From positions 269,227 through 333,226 of the forward strand of contig NZ_CP101161.1 of NCBI RefSeq assembly GCF_024298865.1: a DNA stretch of 64,000 bases, written 5' to 3'. Within the stretch, counting starts at the first letter, position 1. Every line of letters starts with the position of its first letter. This DNA is from Halorarius halobius (lineage in GTDB: Archaea; Halobacteriota; Halobacteria; Halobacteriales; Haloarculaceae). The notes under the pieces are model-generated. The model did not search any database, was not told the DNA's origin, and saw only the letters and a list, made by a program, of their open reading frames with translations. Below, in pieces: positions 24,844 through 34,311 of this stretch. Made by a program: the position numbers and the translations under genes.

Positions 24844-25566
24844 TCACAGCGACAGCTGTTGCAGGTCCAGTTCCAGGTCCGCGACGTGGTCGTTGTAGGC
24901 GGCGACGAACCCGCGGAACTCGGGCGCGAGGTCGCGCACGTCCGGCGCCGACGGCGGTTCGTACTGCGACAGCAGGTACGTGCCGCCGGAGCCGCCGACC
25001 CGGAGATACGACGCCGTCGCCTCCTCCCACTTGAGTTCCCAGCGGGTGCCCTCGACCCGCGCGGTGAACGTGCCGTAGTCGGTGCCCTCGTAGCGGTGGA
25101 GTTCGCCGGCCATCGTGTCGCAGGTCTCGCGGACCGCATCGAGCACCCGGTCGCGCTCGGCGACCACCGACTCCGTCGAGGCGACGGCGGGGAACGCCGT
25201 CGGCGCGTCGTCGAGGACTCCCTCCAGCGAGGCGACGTACTCGTTGAACGCGGCGACGAACGCGTCGTAGTCTCGTAGGGCCCGCGCCAGCGCCTCCGGG
25301 TCCGGGGGCTGTTTCGTCGAGACGACGTACGTGTCGCTACCGGACTGCGGCGCATACCGGAGGTACTGCAGGTCGCCGGCCTCGTGTTTCACCGTCCACT
25401 CCCCCCGGTCGGTCGTGAACGACCGCTGGCCGTAGTCGCCGCCCTGCAGTTTCGCCAGTTCGTAGGCGACGCCGGCCGCGTGGTCGCGGACGGCCGCGAG
25501 CACCGCCTCCCGTCGCTCCGTCACCTCGTCCACGTCGGTCACGTCGACGTCCAGCGCGTCGGTCAT
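24844..25566 (-). CDS. Internally duplicated haloarchaeal protein, function unknown
   Basis: 240 aa from ATG at 25566; longer upstream readings are shadow. Two halves of about 95-100 residues match each other: YELAKLQGGDYGQRSF ... YDAFVAAFNEYVASLEG and ELHRYEGTDYGTFTAR ... FRGFVAAYNDHVADLEL. Each half has a beta-rich centre (EWTVKHEAGDLQYLRY; RWELKWEEATASYLRV) with a C-terminal helix. No Cys, signal peptide or membrane segment. Probably cytoplasmic; it looks like a duplicated binding domain. Confidence 0.72.
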   Translation of the reverse strand: MTDALDVDVTDVDEVTERREAVLAAVRDHAAGVAYELAKLQGGDYGQRSFTTDRGEWTVKHEAGDLQYLRYAPQSGSDTYVVSTKQPPDPEALARALRDYDAFVAAFNEYVASLEGVLDDAPTAFPAVASTESVVAERDRVLDAVRETCDTMAGELHRYEGTDYGTFTARVEGTRWELKWEEATASYLRVGGSGGTYLLSQYEPPSAPDVRDLAPEFRGFVAAYNDHVADLELDLQQLSL

Positions 25567-25651
25567 CGACCGGAGCGAGGGATGGCGCGGGCAAAACGTC
25601 ACCGGGACGCCACCGAAAGAGCCAACACCCACCGGTCGGATAGCTAACACG

Positions 25652-26320
25652 ATGCCCTCCATCACCTCCATCAGTTCGACCGCCCGGTCGCTCGCGCGGG
25701 CGGGAACGTCCGTATCGACGACGGTACTCGCGTGGCTCGTCGGCCTCCTGACGGCGGCGTTCGCGCTCGCTCGCTCCGGGCTTGCCCGGGGCCGCGACGC
25801 GGTCGCCGACCCCGTCGCCCGGCTCCGCGGCCCCCTTCGCGTCGGCCTGTTCGGCCGGCGCGTCGACGTCTCGCTTCTCGCGGCGCTCGTGGCACCGGTG
25901 CTCGCGCTCGCCACCGCGTGGTGGGTCGGCTCGACGGTCGGCTTCGGGACCGTCGCCGACTGGTTCGTCGGCACCTGGACCGGCCGGTCGCCACACCTCG
26001 CGGTGTTCCTCGCGGCGGGGGCGCTCGTCGCGCTCGGCGCCGTCAGCGCGGCCGTCAACTCGGGGCTGGTGCCGACGCTCCTGCTCGTCGCCGGCCCGCT
26101 GTTCGGCGTCGGCGTCACCCGCTACGGCCGCGGCGCGACGTACTACCCGACGACGGAGGTCGTGTCGCTCCCCGAGGCCGTCCTCGGTGGGCTGGCGGTC
26201 GCCGCCGCGTTCGGCGTCCCGCTCGCGGTCGCCGGCTTCTGTCTCGGCGTCTGTGGCCGCCGGGTGACGGACGTGCTCCGTGGCGACTCCGGCCCCGCCG
26301 CGCGGGCCGGCGAGGCCTGA
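25652..26320 (+). CDS. Multispanning membrane protein, function unknown
   Basis: 222 aa. At least four hydrophobic segments (about 24-42, 72-95, 112-138 and 180-203), with basic loops between. No family motif recognised. Its start at 25652 is divergent from the duplicated protein gene (86 nt apart), so the two may share a promoter region. Confidence 0.6.
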   Translation: MPSITSISSTARSLARAGTSVSTTVLAWLVGLLTAAFALARSGLARGRDAVADPVARLRGPLRVGLFGRRVDVSLLAALVAPVLALATAWWVGSTVGFGTVADWFVGTWTGRSPHLAVFLAAGALVALGAVSAAVNSGLVPTLLLVAGPLFGVGVTRYGRGATYYPTTEVVSLPEAVLGGLAVAAAFGVPLAVAGFCLGVCGRRVTDVLRGDSGPAARAGEA

Positions 26321-26420
26321 CCCCTCGTCGGCCGTAGACGCCACAGCCGGCCATGTCCGGCCGTCTTTCCGGCGTCGCGTTCCCAACAGCACAAGTGCCA
26401 GGCAGTCGTGGCCCCCGCAA

Positions 26421-27272
26421 ATGGTCGAGCAGTACCTCGAACGACTGTTCACGTGGGAGAGCCTCGTGAACACCGAGCGCGGCGTGGAGTTCGAACTGAA
26501 GAACCGGCTGATGGAGTCGGAACTGACCGGTGTCGGGGAGGCGCGGCTGGACGGCGAGCGCGTCCCCGCGGAGGACGTGACGCTCCACCTCGAAGACGGG
26601 ACGGTGCTGTCGCCCGACGACGTCAGCGAGGAGACGCCGCTGGCGTTCGACCTCGCGGACACCGTACAGGTGGTCGTCGACCGCGAGCGGCTCACGCGGG
26701 GGACCCACGAGGTGGGGCTCGCGCTCGCCATCGACGGGTTCGGGAGCCACTCGTTCACCGTCGAGGACCAGGTGACCGACGAGGACCTGCTGGACGTCGA
26801 CCCCGCGGACTACACGGTCGCGGAGCTCCGCGAACTGGTCGCGGACGTCGCGTCGCCGTTGACGCTCGACCGCCTCCACGACCGGGAACGCGACGGGAAG
26901 GACCGCAAGACCGCCATCGAGGCCATCGAGGCCCGGCAGGCGGAGGTCGACGACGTCGAGGAGCCCGCGACCGACGACGCCGATGAGCCCGGGCAGAGCG
27001 AGTTGAGCGCCCGGATGGAGGAGCTACTGTCGCTCGTGGTGGAGACGCCCCAGCAGGTGCAGGTGTACACCGCGGGGTGGGTCGGCGGCGGCGGTACCGT
27101 CGCGGAGATAGCCGACCGGACGCTGTTCTCGGAGGAGCGGGTCCAGACCCTGCTCGGGGAACTAGAGGCGCAGGACCTCGTCGTCCGCGAGGACGGCCAC
27201 TACGAGATGGTCCACCCGATTACGGCGATGCGGAAACAGCCGCGGAACCTCTGGAACCTGCTCGGGCCGTAG
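26421..27272 (+). CDS. Winged-helix C-terminal protein, function unknown
   Basis: 283 aa from ATG at 26421. The N-terminal half is beta-rich and acidic (VEFELKNRLMESELTGVG ... EVGLALAIDGFGSHSFTVEDQV), a structure-dependent binding domain. A linker rich in Glu/Asp/Ala (about 150-195) leads to a C-terminal winged helix (about 205-283) with TVAEIADRTLFSEERVQTLLGELEAQDLVVREDGHYEM. Probably DNA-binding; targets unknown. It lies 23 nt before the convergent tRNA-Pro gene. Confidence 0.72.
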   Translation: MVEQYLERLFTWESLVNTERGVEFELKNRLMESELTGVGEARLDGERVPAEDVTLHLEDGTVLSPDDVSEETPLAFDLADTVQVVVDRERLTRGTHEVGLALAIDGFGSHSFTVEDQVTDEDLLDVDPADYTVAELRELVADVASPLTLDRLHDRERDGKDRKTAIEAIEARQAEVDDVEEPATDDADEPGQSELSARMEELLSLVVETPQQVQVYTAGWVGGGGTVAEIADRTLFSEERVQTLLGELEAQDLVVREDGHYEMVHPITAMRKQPRNLWNLLGP

Positions 27273-27295
27273 GCGACGGAAGCGTCGGGAGGAAG

Positions 27296-27368
27296 TGGGC
27301 TGACCCGGATTTGAACCGAGGTACCGAGGACCCGATCCTCGAAGGATACCAAGCTACCCCATCAGCCC
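27296..27368 (-). tRNA. tRNA-Pro, anticodon CGG
   Basis: On the minus strand the acceptor stem GGGCTGA (27368-27362) pairs with TCAGCCC (27303-27297). D-arm GGGTAGCTTGGTATCC, anticodon stem CGAGG/CCTCG with loop ATCGGGT (anticodon CGG, G37, read as Pro CCG), T-arm CTCGG-TTCAAAT-CCGGG. The discriminator is A at 27296 and no CCA is encoded. There is no intron. A TTAAACCC box (near 27395-27405) is about 30 nt upstream of the 5' end, at promoter distance. Isolated, not in an operon. Confidence 0.96.
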
Positions 27369-27424
27369 GCAGTCCAACCAAGTGGGCACCCGGGTTTAAC
27401 GGTTGCGAAACGGGGGACGCTCGG

Positions 27425-29143
27425 CTACAGCGTGTAGCGGTCGAACCGGCGGGCGGCAGTGCGGACCGCGAGTCCACCGAGTGCGAGGCCGGCGGCCAGC
27501 GGGACCGCGACCCCGCCAACCCGGATGGCTCCGGTCGGGAGACGGCGTATCGCGTCCCCGAACCCGCGGAGCGCATCGGCGACGGCGGTCCCGCCGGCGA
27601 GGTCGAACGGGAACGCCGCCGCGCCGCCGACGAAGACGGCGATGCCACCGCGGGCGAGGTCGGGCGCGAGCGCGCTCGCGACGGCCGTCGCCGTACAGCC
27701 GACGACGACGACCGTGTAGCAGGCGATGGCCGTCAGCGCGGGTGGCAACAGTTCCCGCCCGCGGACGACCCGGACGGCCTCGGTCCGGGGGAAGAGGAAG
27801 CCGACGCCGGGCGCGACCATCGCGGCGACGGCGACGCATCCGGCGACCACGACGAGGAGAGCGGCGGCCTCGACGGGCGTGTAGCCGGTGGCGACCGCCA
27901 GGCCGGCCGGGAGAACCGACCCCGGCAGGCCGACCAACAGCGCCGGCAGCACCAGCCCCCGGACGTACGCGGTGCCCGAGGGGACCGAGAGCAGCGTCAC
28001 CGGGAGCACCCGTCCCTCGTCGCCCAGCGGATTGAGGCCGAACATCGCGCCCGCGACCCAGGGGACGAACAGCGCCGCGAGCGGGGCAAGCGCCGCGACC
28101 GGAACCGACGCCTCGCCGAACAGGAACTGGACGCCGACGGTCGCGGCGACCGCGACCGGTGCGAGCAGGAAGGAGAGCTTCGAGGGGGCGCGCCGCACCA
28201 GCAGTATCGACCGCTGGGCGACCCGACGCGCGACGGGCGAGCCGACCCCCGGCACCTGGAGCGGGGCGATGGCCGCCGCGAGCGGGTCGGTGCCGTCGGT
28301 TCCGACCTCCGCGGCGGCGGCCTCGACTGCAGGCTCGACCGAGTCACCCAGCCAGAGCGCGCTCGCAACCCGCGTCGAGAGGGCGGCGCCGGCGACCGAC
28401 CAGCCGGCGAGAAGCACCGCCGCGCCGGCCGCGTGGCCGAGAGAGACGGACGCCGGCGTCGCCACCAGCACGAGGTCGAGGAGCCAGCCGACCGGGAGGA
28501 CCGCCAGCATCGAGGTGGCGCCGCCGAGGTTCCCGACGGCGGCGTAGCCGCCGAACGCGGCGACGGCGAGCACGATGCCGATAGCGGTCCGGTGGCGAGC
28601 GAGCGCCGGGACGCGCGCGACCGCGAGTTTCATCGACAGTCCGAGCACCTGCGCGGCGACGACCGCGCTGGCGGCGAAGAGCAGCAACGCCAGCAGCGCA
28701 AGCAGGAGGGTGGCCGGCGACCCACTCACGTACGCGACGGCCGCGCCGACCACGAGCAGTGGGCCCCCGATGTACGCGAGCACGCGGGCCCACTCCGCGA
28801 ACAGCAGACCAATCACCGCGGCGGGGAGTCGGACGGTCGTCAGCAGGAACGCCTCGGCGTCCGGCCGGTCGTGGAGCGTGGTCACCCGCTGGGTGAGGAG
28901 CGCGACCGCGAACAGCCACTGGAGGGCGACCGGGCCGCGCGTGGAATCGGTGACGGCGACCGCCGAGAGGTCGGGCGAGGTCACCACGACCAGCGCGGCG
29001 ACGCCTACGGCGACGCCGCCGAACAGCAACACGGCGACCGCGAGCCCGACCAACTGGAGCCCCTTCGTGCGGAGTGCGCGGAGGCTCCGGTGGAACTCCA
29101 CGCGACCGACCTGCCAGCCGGCCGCGAGACTGTTACGCGGCAT
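27425..29143 (-). CDS. ABC-2-type transporter permease
   Basis: 572 aa, mostly hydrophobic, with about 12 predicted membrane segments arranged as two halves joined by a soluble loop near residue 255-300. It begins MPRNSLAAGWQVGRVEFHRSLRALRTKG, the cytoplasmic start seen in ABC-2 permeases. It overlaps the upstream ATPase gene by 11 nt, so it is part of the same transporter. Direction and substrate unknown; such haloarchaeal pairs usually act as exporters. Confidence 0.88.
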   Translation of the reverse strand: MPRNSLAAGWQVGRVEFHRSLRALRTKGLQLVGLAVAVLLFGGVAVGVAALVVVTSPDLSAVAVTDSTRGPVALQWLFAVALLTQRVTTLHDRPDAEAFLLTTVRLPAAVIGLLFAEWARVLAYIGGPLLVVGAAVAYVSGSPATLLLALLALLLFAASAVVAAQVLGLSMKLAVARVPALARHRTAIGIVLAVAAFGGYAAVGNLGGATSMLAVLPVGWLLDLVLVATPASVSLGHAAGAAVLLAGWSVAGAALSTRVASALWLGDSVEPAVEAAAAEVGTDGTDPLAAAIAPLQVPGVGSPVARRVAQRSILLVRRAPSKLSFLLAPVAVAATVGVQFLFGEASVPVAALAPLAALFVPWVAGAMFGLNPLGDEGRVLPVTLLSVPSGTAYVRGLVLPALLVGLPGSVLPAGLAVATGYTPVEAAALLVVVAGCVAVAAMVAPGVGFLFPRTEAVRVVRGRELLPPALTAIACYTVVVVGCTATAVASALAPDLARGGIAVFVGGAAAFPFDLAGGTAVADALRGFGDAIRRLPTGAIRVGGVAVPLAAGLALGGLAVRTAARRFDRYTL

Positions 29144-29909
29144 CGGCCTCGTCGGTCGCGGCCGCTTCGCGTGCGGGGTCTTTGCTGGTCACCGCGAGGA
29201 ACACGTCCTCGAGCGTGCGGCCGGCGGTCTCGTCGTCCGCGCGGCGCTTCAGGTCGGCCGGCGACCCCTCGGCGACGAGCCGGCCGTCGGAGAGGACGCC
29301 CACGGTGTCGGCGTGTTCGTCGACGACCGGGAGGATATGCGTCGAGAGGAACACCGTCGTGCCGCCGTCGGCGAGTTCGTCGATGACGTCGCGGATGGTC
29401 CGGGCCGCACGCGGGTCGAGGCCCGACGTCGGTTCGTCCAGGAACAGCACCTCGGGCTCGTGGAGTAACGACTGGATGAACGCCGTCTTCTGTCGCATCC
29501 CCTTCGAGTAGGTGTCGATGCGCGTGTCGGCGTCGTCCGCGAGGTCGAGACGGTCGAGGAGCGACGCCGTCCGCTCGCGGGTCGGTCCGTCCGGGAGGCC
29601 GCGCAGACCCGCGGCGTACGTCAACTGCTCGCGAGCGGTGAGTTCGTCGTACAGCGGCGGCTCCTCCGGTAGGTAGCCGATGTGGTCGACGAGCGCCGCG
29701 CGGTCGGTCACGTCGACCCCGGCGACGCTGGCCGACCCGCTCGTCGGCCGGGTCAGCGACGTGAGGAGCCGCATCGTCGTCGTCTTGCCGGCGCCGTTCG
29801 GCCCCAGGAAGCCGTACACGACGCCGTCGGGCACCGCGAGGTCGAGCGAGTCGACGGCGACGGTGTCGCCGTAGCGCTTGGTGAGGGCGGTCGTCTCTAT
29901 CGAACGCAT
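29133..29909 (-). CDS. ABC transporter ATP-binding protein
   Basis: 258 aa from ATG at 29909. Walker A GPNGAGKTTT (about residue 36-45), Q-loop LPEEPPLY, signature-like YSKGMRQK, Walker B VLFLDEPTSGLDP and D/H-loops (HILPVVDEHAD). The C-terminal TLEDVFLAVTSKD tail is the ABC-2 (CcmA/NatA) type. It partners the permease just downstream. Confidence 0.95.
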   Translation of the reverse strand: MRSIETTALTKRYGDTVAVDSLDLAVPDGVVYGFLGPNGAGKTTTMRLLTSLTRPTSGSASVAGVDVTDRAALVDHIGYLPEEPPLYDELTAREQLTYAAGLRGLPDGPTRERTASLLDRLDLADDADTRIDTYSKGMRQKTAFIQSLLHEPEVLFLDEPTSGLDPRAARTIRDVIDELADGGTTVFLSTHILPVVDEHADTVGVLSDGRLVAEGSPADLKRRADDETAGRTLEDVFLAVTSKDPAREAAATDEADAA

Positions 29910-30042
29910 GTTCAGGGCTCGCCCGAACGTCGAGCGGGAGGCCCAAGAGCGTGCCGACGGCCCTCGAGCCACGTGTCGGGCCGGCGAGGTTTCGGCAGGG
30001 GCCGGGCGCTCGGGACGGCAGAGCCCCAAGATGGAGTCGCTG

Positions 30043-30822
30043 TCACCCCCGGACCGACGTGTCTGGTTCGGTGACGACCCGGGCGACGGGGACAACGACC
30101 CCGACCACCGCCGTCGCGCCCGCGAGGACGCTCGTCGGGCCGGCCGAGACGACGACGTAGTGGGCGATCACCCCGAGCACGGCGAGCGCCGCGAGCGCCC
30201 AGACGCCGACCGCCTGGCGACCGGAGACGGCCGGACCGGCGGACCGCGGCCCCTCGGCGGCCGGTGGTCCGTCGTCCGACGCCTCCCACTCGTAGGTCGC
30301 GTCCGGGGGGCCACGCTCGTCGTCGCGGCGGCCGGTCAGCCGGTCGGCGACCGCGTCGACGAGCCACGTCCCGGGCGTCAGCAGTTCCGCGCCGAGCAGG
30401 GCGGCGACCGCGACCAGTGCGTACCCCGGGAGGAACGAGTAGCGGGCGACGAGGAACGACCGCCCGGGGGCCCCGGGGTCGTAGTGAACCGCCACCCGCT
30501 TGCCGACGGCGTAGTCGGCGCGCGCGGTCGCCATCCGCCGGCCGCTGTTGACCGACGCGTACGACCCCGCGTACACGTCGTCGCTCCGATACTGCTCGCC
30601 GTCGACGGTGTAGGTGTACGAGACGTTCGCCCGGTACTCGGTGGACCCCCACAGCGACGGCCGGGTCGTGGTGTACGTCTCCACCTCCGCGACCCGGACT
30701 GTGCCCGTCGTCGTCTCCGCGGTCGAGACGTATCGGTACTCGTCGACGACGAACGCGCCGCCGACCAGCGCCGTGGCGACGACGAGGAACGCGACGAACG
30801 CGGAGCGGCGGGGGACCTGCAC
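30043..30822 (-). CDS. DUF3592 family membrane protein
   Basis: 259 aa from GTG at 30822. An N-terminal membrane segment (FVAFLVVATALVGGAF), a soluble beta domain (YRANVSYTYTVDGEQYRSD...VAVHYDPGAPGRSFLV), as in DUF3592, then membrane segments near residue 130 and at 200-245. Domain role unknown. It is monocistronic on the minus strand. Confidence 0.78.
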   Translation of the reverse strand: MQVPRRSAFVAFLVVATALVGGAFVVDEYRYVSTAETTTGTVRVAEVETYTTTRPSLWGSTEYRANVSYTYTVDGEQYRSDDVYAGSYASVNSGRRMATARADYAVGKRVAVHYDPGAPGRSFLVARYSFLPGYALVAVAALLGAELLTPGTWLVDAVADRLTGRRDDERGPPDATYEWEASDDGPPAAEGPRSAGPAVSGRQAVGVWALAALAVLGVIAHYVVVSAGPTSVLAGATAVVGVVVPVARVVTEPDTSVRG

Positions 30823-30873
30823 GGCCGAGTGCGTGAGGGCCCTCCGACAAGGGCGTGTCGTTCCCGTCTGGGG

Positions 30874-31464
30874 TCAGTACCGGCTGTAGCCGTCGGTGTC
30901 GAGCCAGTTGTGCGCGACCGTGATGGCGTGGTCGGCGTGGAGCCGTTCGGGGCCGAGGCGGACGCGGGCGTCGGCCCGCTCCGCGAGCAGGTCGGCCTCG
31001 CGGTCGGCGAAGTCGCGGTGGTCCGAGAGCACGAACGTCGGGTCAGCGACGGGGTCGCGGGCCGCAACGGGGTCGCCGTCCTCGTGGAGTTCGACCACGT
31101 CGCCGCCGACGCGGTCGAGCGTCGCCGCCAGCCCCATCCGGTAGAGTTCGACGCCCGGCGACGGCTCGGCCGGCTGGTGACCGATGGCCTCGTCGGTCGC
31201 GTCGAGCGCCGTCCGTATCACGGCGGCCGTCGACCGCTCGTCGGGGTTGAGCCGCCGGACCGTCGCGCCGTCGACCGAGACGGTGAACTCGTCCTGCAAC
31301 ACGAGGTGGACGCGCGTCTCCTCGCGGATGCCGTGCGAGAGGAACAGTGCGCTCGTGACACACCGGCAGAGCACGTCGAGACGACCCGCCGCCGACGGAA
31401 GGTCGTCGAGCGGGAACTCGGGCGTCGTGGGGGCGTCGTGGCCGACGACGACGAACTGGCGCAT
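30874..31464 (-). CDS. trmY: tRNA (pseudouridine-54-N1)-methyltransferase TrmY
   Basis: 196 aa from ATG at 31464; the upstream extension is shadow. It is the SPOUT-fold TrmY family: starts [21 protein letters not shown], then [21 protein letters not shown] and [16 protein letters not shown], with the Cys of VLCRCV and the trefoil-knot residues. It methylates N1 of pseudouridine 54 in the T-loop of archaeal tRNA, after Pus10 makes the pseudouridine; a Pus10 gene is in this window at 57149-58441. Confidence 0.93.
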   Translation of the reverse strand: MRQFVVVGHDAPTTPEFPLDDLPSAAGRLDVLCRCVTSALFLSHGIREETRVHLVLQDEFTVSVDGATVRRLNPDERSTAAVIRTALDATDEAIGHQPAEPSPGVELYRMGLAATLDRVGGDVVELHEDGDPVAARDPVADPTFVLSDHRDFADREADLLAERADARVRLGPERLHADHAITVAHNWLDTDGYSRY

Positions 31465-31584
31465 GAAGGCGAGAGGTGGCCGGGATACAAAGGCGGACCG
31501 TTCCGCCGGAGGGGAAACCCGAAGTAACCCCCGGGCCCTGGATGGCAGTATGGAACGGGTCCCCGAGCGGGGGTCGGACGCGCC

Positions 31585-32241
31585 ATGAGCGGCGACGACC
31601 CCGAGCGCCGCTACACGGAGTGGCGGTGCACCAACTGCGGGCACGGCGTCCCGAAGAACAACCCGCCGTGTGACCGCTGTGGCAACATGTCGTTCGAGCA
31701 GGTGGAGGTGACCGGCGGCGACTTCGACGACGAGATAGCCGGCGCGAGCACGCTCGAACTCCTCCGCGAGAATGCCCTGACGGTGGGCGCGGCCGTCGCC
31801 ATCCTGCTTGTGGTGAGCGTCGCCGGCCTCGCCAGCGCCGGCGTGTTCGTCGTCGCGGACCCGTTCGGCCTCGGTTACAAGTTCGGCGCCGTCGAGGCGG
31901 TCCAGCCTGACGACGACGGGACGCTCACCGCGGCGGAACTGCACGGCCGCGTCACCGCGGCCCATCGGGATACGTCGATGCGGTGGTACGGGCGGGGGCT
32001 CGAACTCTCCTACCGGTCGGACGCGGGCACGGACGCGGCGCTCGTCGAGGAGGTGACGACGGTGGCGACGTGGTACGCCGAGTACGTCGGCGACGGCGGC
32101 GAGGCGGCGTCGCTGGAGGTGACGGTCCGGACCGACGACCGGCGGGCGCGGGTGACCGTCCAGCGGGCCGACGCCGCGGCCTTTGCGGCCGGCGACATCT
32201 CCCGGTCGGAGTTCCAGTCCCGGGTGTTCGAGCGGTCGTGA
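31585..32241 (+). CDS. Zinc-ribbon membrane protein, DUF8159-like
   Basis: 218 aa. N-terminal zinc ribbon with [19 protein letters not shown] (CxxC...CxxC, about residue 14-32), a membrane segment (about 70-94) and an outward-facing C-terminal domain ending in [24 protein letters not shown], which resembles the end of the Tat lipoprotein at 6481-6960. Function unknown. Confidence 0.72.
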   Translation: MSGDDPERRYTEWRCTNCGHGVPKNNPPCDRCGNMSFEQVEVTGGDFDDEIAGASTLELLRENALTVGAAVAILLVVSVAGLASAGVFVVADPFGLGYKFGAVEAVQPDDDGTLTAAELHGRVTAAHRDTSMRWYGRGLELSYRSDAGTDAALVEEVTTVATWYAEYVGDGGEAASLEVTVRTDDRRARVTVQRADAAAFAAGDISRSEFQSRVFERS

Positions 32242-32321
32242 CGCGGCCGTTCGGCCGCCCGGCGTACCGACTCGTGCCCGTGCGAACGGTGGGGACCGCC
32301 GACTGAGCTACCTCGCGCGGT

Positions 32322-33185
32322 TCAGACCTGCCCACACAGCGTGCCGCGGGGCAGGCCGACCGCCTCGTTCGGGTACAGCGTCAGGGTGGTCAGTTCGCCG
32401 CCGTGCGTGACGAGGACGGCCAGCGCCCACCACGCGGGGGCGTCCGCGTCCGAGAGGTCCCAGTCGTGTTCCACCCGGCCGCCGTCGGCCAGCGACGCCT
32501 CGAGCGCGTACCGGCCCGACGAGGCGGTGACGCCCGGCTGGACCGTCAGCGGGAGCGACGTGCGGTACGTCTCGTCGAGCACGGTCGACTCGTCCGAGAC
32601 GGTCACGGCCACCTCGTGGCCGCCGGCGTCGGTGTCGTCGTCCGGCGGCGTCTCGAAGTCGTATATCTGGAACCGGGCCGCCGGCACGTCGCTTCGGGGC
32701 GTCGTCGTGGCAACCGGCCGCCGACACCGGTAGCCGTTGAACGGGATGCGCCGGTGGACATCGCCGACGAAGTGGGCGACGCTGGCGGCGTTGCGGGTCG
32801 CGCCGCGCGCCGAGCCGTCGGGGTCGTGGTAGTCCGCCGAGCCCGAGCAGGTCGACAGCAGGTAGTAGCCCCGGTCGGTCTCGTGGACGACCGCGACCTG
32901 CGGCCGCTCGACGTCGATGGCGACGGGCGGCTGAGCGCCGCCGAAGCCGCTCCGGAGTTCCTCGTGGACGAGGCGGCGCTCGTGGCGCGCGACGAACTCG
33001 CGGGCCGCCGAGCGACTCGACACGTCGTCGGGCGTACCCGGTTCGTCGAGTGGCGTCACCGTCTCGACGTCCGGCGGCGGCGTCGGCTCCGGCGTCGGCT
33101 CGGGAGCCGGCGGGTCGCGACTCGAACAGCCGGCGACCGCGGCGACTGTCCCCGAGAGGGCGGCGAGATACGCCCGGCGGTTCAT
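32322..33185 (-). CDS. Tat lipoprotein, function unknown
   Basis: 287 aa from ATG at 33185. N-terminus MNRRAYLAALSGTVAAVAGC has the twin-arginine motif and a lipobox Cys at residue 20, followed by a Pro/Thr linker. The mature domain is acidic and beta-rich and contains two Cys (LLSTCSG and GYRCRRP) plus a final Cys in GTLCGQ. No catalytic motif recognised. It is followed on the same strand, upstream, by another Tat lipoprotein. Confidence 0.78.
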   Translation of the reverse strand: MNRRAYLAALSGTVAAVAGCSSRDPPAPEPTPEPTPPPDVETVTPLDEPGTPDDVSSRSAAREFVARHERRLVHEELRSGFGGAQPPVAIDVERPQVAVVHETDRGYYLLSTCSGSADYHDPDGSARGATRNAASVAHFVGDVHRRIPFNGYRCRRPVATTTPRSDVPAARFQIYDFETPPDDDTDAGGHEVAVTVSDESTVLDETYRTSLPLTVQPGVTASSGRYALEASLADGGRVEHDWDLSDADAPAWWALAVLVTHGGELTTLTLYPNEAVGLPRGTLCGQV

Positions 33186-33287
33186 GCTACCGTGACGGGA
33201 CGGCACCTGGTGAGCGCGCTGGAGGGCATCGGTGTCGGTCGTGTGCGGGTTCGGCACGTATATTGTCTATCCATCGCGGCGAGTCCC

Positions 33288-34226
33288 CTACTCGGGGTCG
33301 TGGTCGACGTACAGGCCGTAGCGGTGGAGGCGGCCGTCGTACCAGAGCAGTCTCCCGTTTGCCGCCGAGTCGACCCCGGCGAGTCCGAGCGCCGACAGGA
33401 GCGCGTCGAACCCGTCCGACAGCGGCGTCGTCTCCGTGTACGTCCGGCGCTCGATGGCGCGGTCCAGCCGGGAGCGGGCACCTGCCGGGAGGTCGCCGGG
33501 CGCGAGGTCGACGTCGATGCGTGTGCCGAACACCACCTCGCGGAACTGCTCGCGGGAGGCGGCCACCTCGATGGCGAGCGCGGTGTGGGCCGTCTCGACG
33601 ACCCGCTCGCGGCGCATCTCGACCCGATACGCCCACGTCCCGCTGTCGGTCATCGTCACGACGCGGCCGTCGAGGTCGCCGGTCACGAGCCGGCTGTCGA
33701 GTTCGGCCGGCCGCCGCATCACGTAGGCGTCGCCCCGGAGCAGGTCGGCGGTGCTCGTCTCGCCGTCGGTCTGGGCGTACGAGTGGAGTATCTTCAGCGG
33801 CCGGGCGCTCGGCTGGTCGAGCGCGTCGACGAGCACCGCGTCGTCGGGCACCGCATCCTCGGCGACTGGCTCGACGCGGACCAGCGGGCGCTCCAGCCGC
33901 TTCCGGCCGGTGACGACCTGCTCCGTCTGGTAGTACGTCCCGTCGTGCTCGACGAAGGCGTCCTCGGGGAGCGGCGCGTAGCCGTACGTGGTGTGACGGC
34001 CGTCGGGGAGGATGGCGTCGAGGGCGGTGCGGGCCGGCGCCCCGAACAGTTCGTCGTCGCTGGGTTCGTACAGCGCGTACTCGACGGGCGAGGCGTCGAT
34101 GGCGTCGACGTCGAGCGCGTACTCGGCAGTCGGGTCGTCGCCGAGCACGTCGGCCGAACAGCCGGCCAAGGCCGCCGCCGTCGCCGTACCGGCCGCCTGG
34201 AGGAGTCGTCGTCGGGAGGGAACCAT
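33288..34226 (-). CDS. Tat lipoprotein of DUF7979-like family
   Basis: 312 aa from ATG at 34226; residues upstream are shadow. MVPSRRRLLQAAGTATAAALAGC is the Tat signal with lipobox. The domain carries FVEHDGTYYQTEQ and VRVEPVAEDAVPDDAVLVDALDQPSAR, a motif set also found in the membrane protein at 59489-60415. In DUF7979-type haloarchaeal proteins this pattern repeats. Function unknown; surface-exposed by its signal. Confidence 0.8.
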   Translation of the reverse strand: MVPSRRRLLQAAGTATAAALAGCSADVLGDDPTAEYALDVDAIDASPVEYALYEPSDDELFGAPARTALDAILPDGRHTTYGYAPLPEDAFVEHDGTYYQTEQVVTGRKRLERPLVRVEPVAEDAVPDDAVLVDALDQPSARPLKILHSYAQTDGETSTADLLRGDAYVMRRPAELDSRLVTGDLDGRVVTMTDSGTWAYRVEMRRERVVETAHTALAIEVAASREQFREVVFGTRIDVDLAPGDLPAGARSRLDRAIERRTYTETTPLSDGFDALLSALGLAGVDSAANGRLLWYDGRLHRYGLYVDHDPE

Positions 34227-34311
34227 ACCCTGAGTCGGTCGTGTGACCATATGGGCCTGTTGACTGATAGATACGACGCGTCCGGGCCGCGACCGGTGCC
34301 GGCGCGACCGG

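Noticed and set aside
27077-29386. 769 aa plus-strand open frame across tRNA-Pro and the ABC permease
   Set aside because: It passes through a tRNA gene and is antisense to a normal permease; composition is Arg/Asp/Gln-rich shadow.
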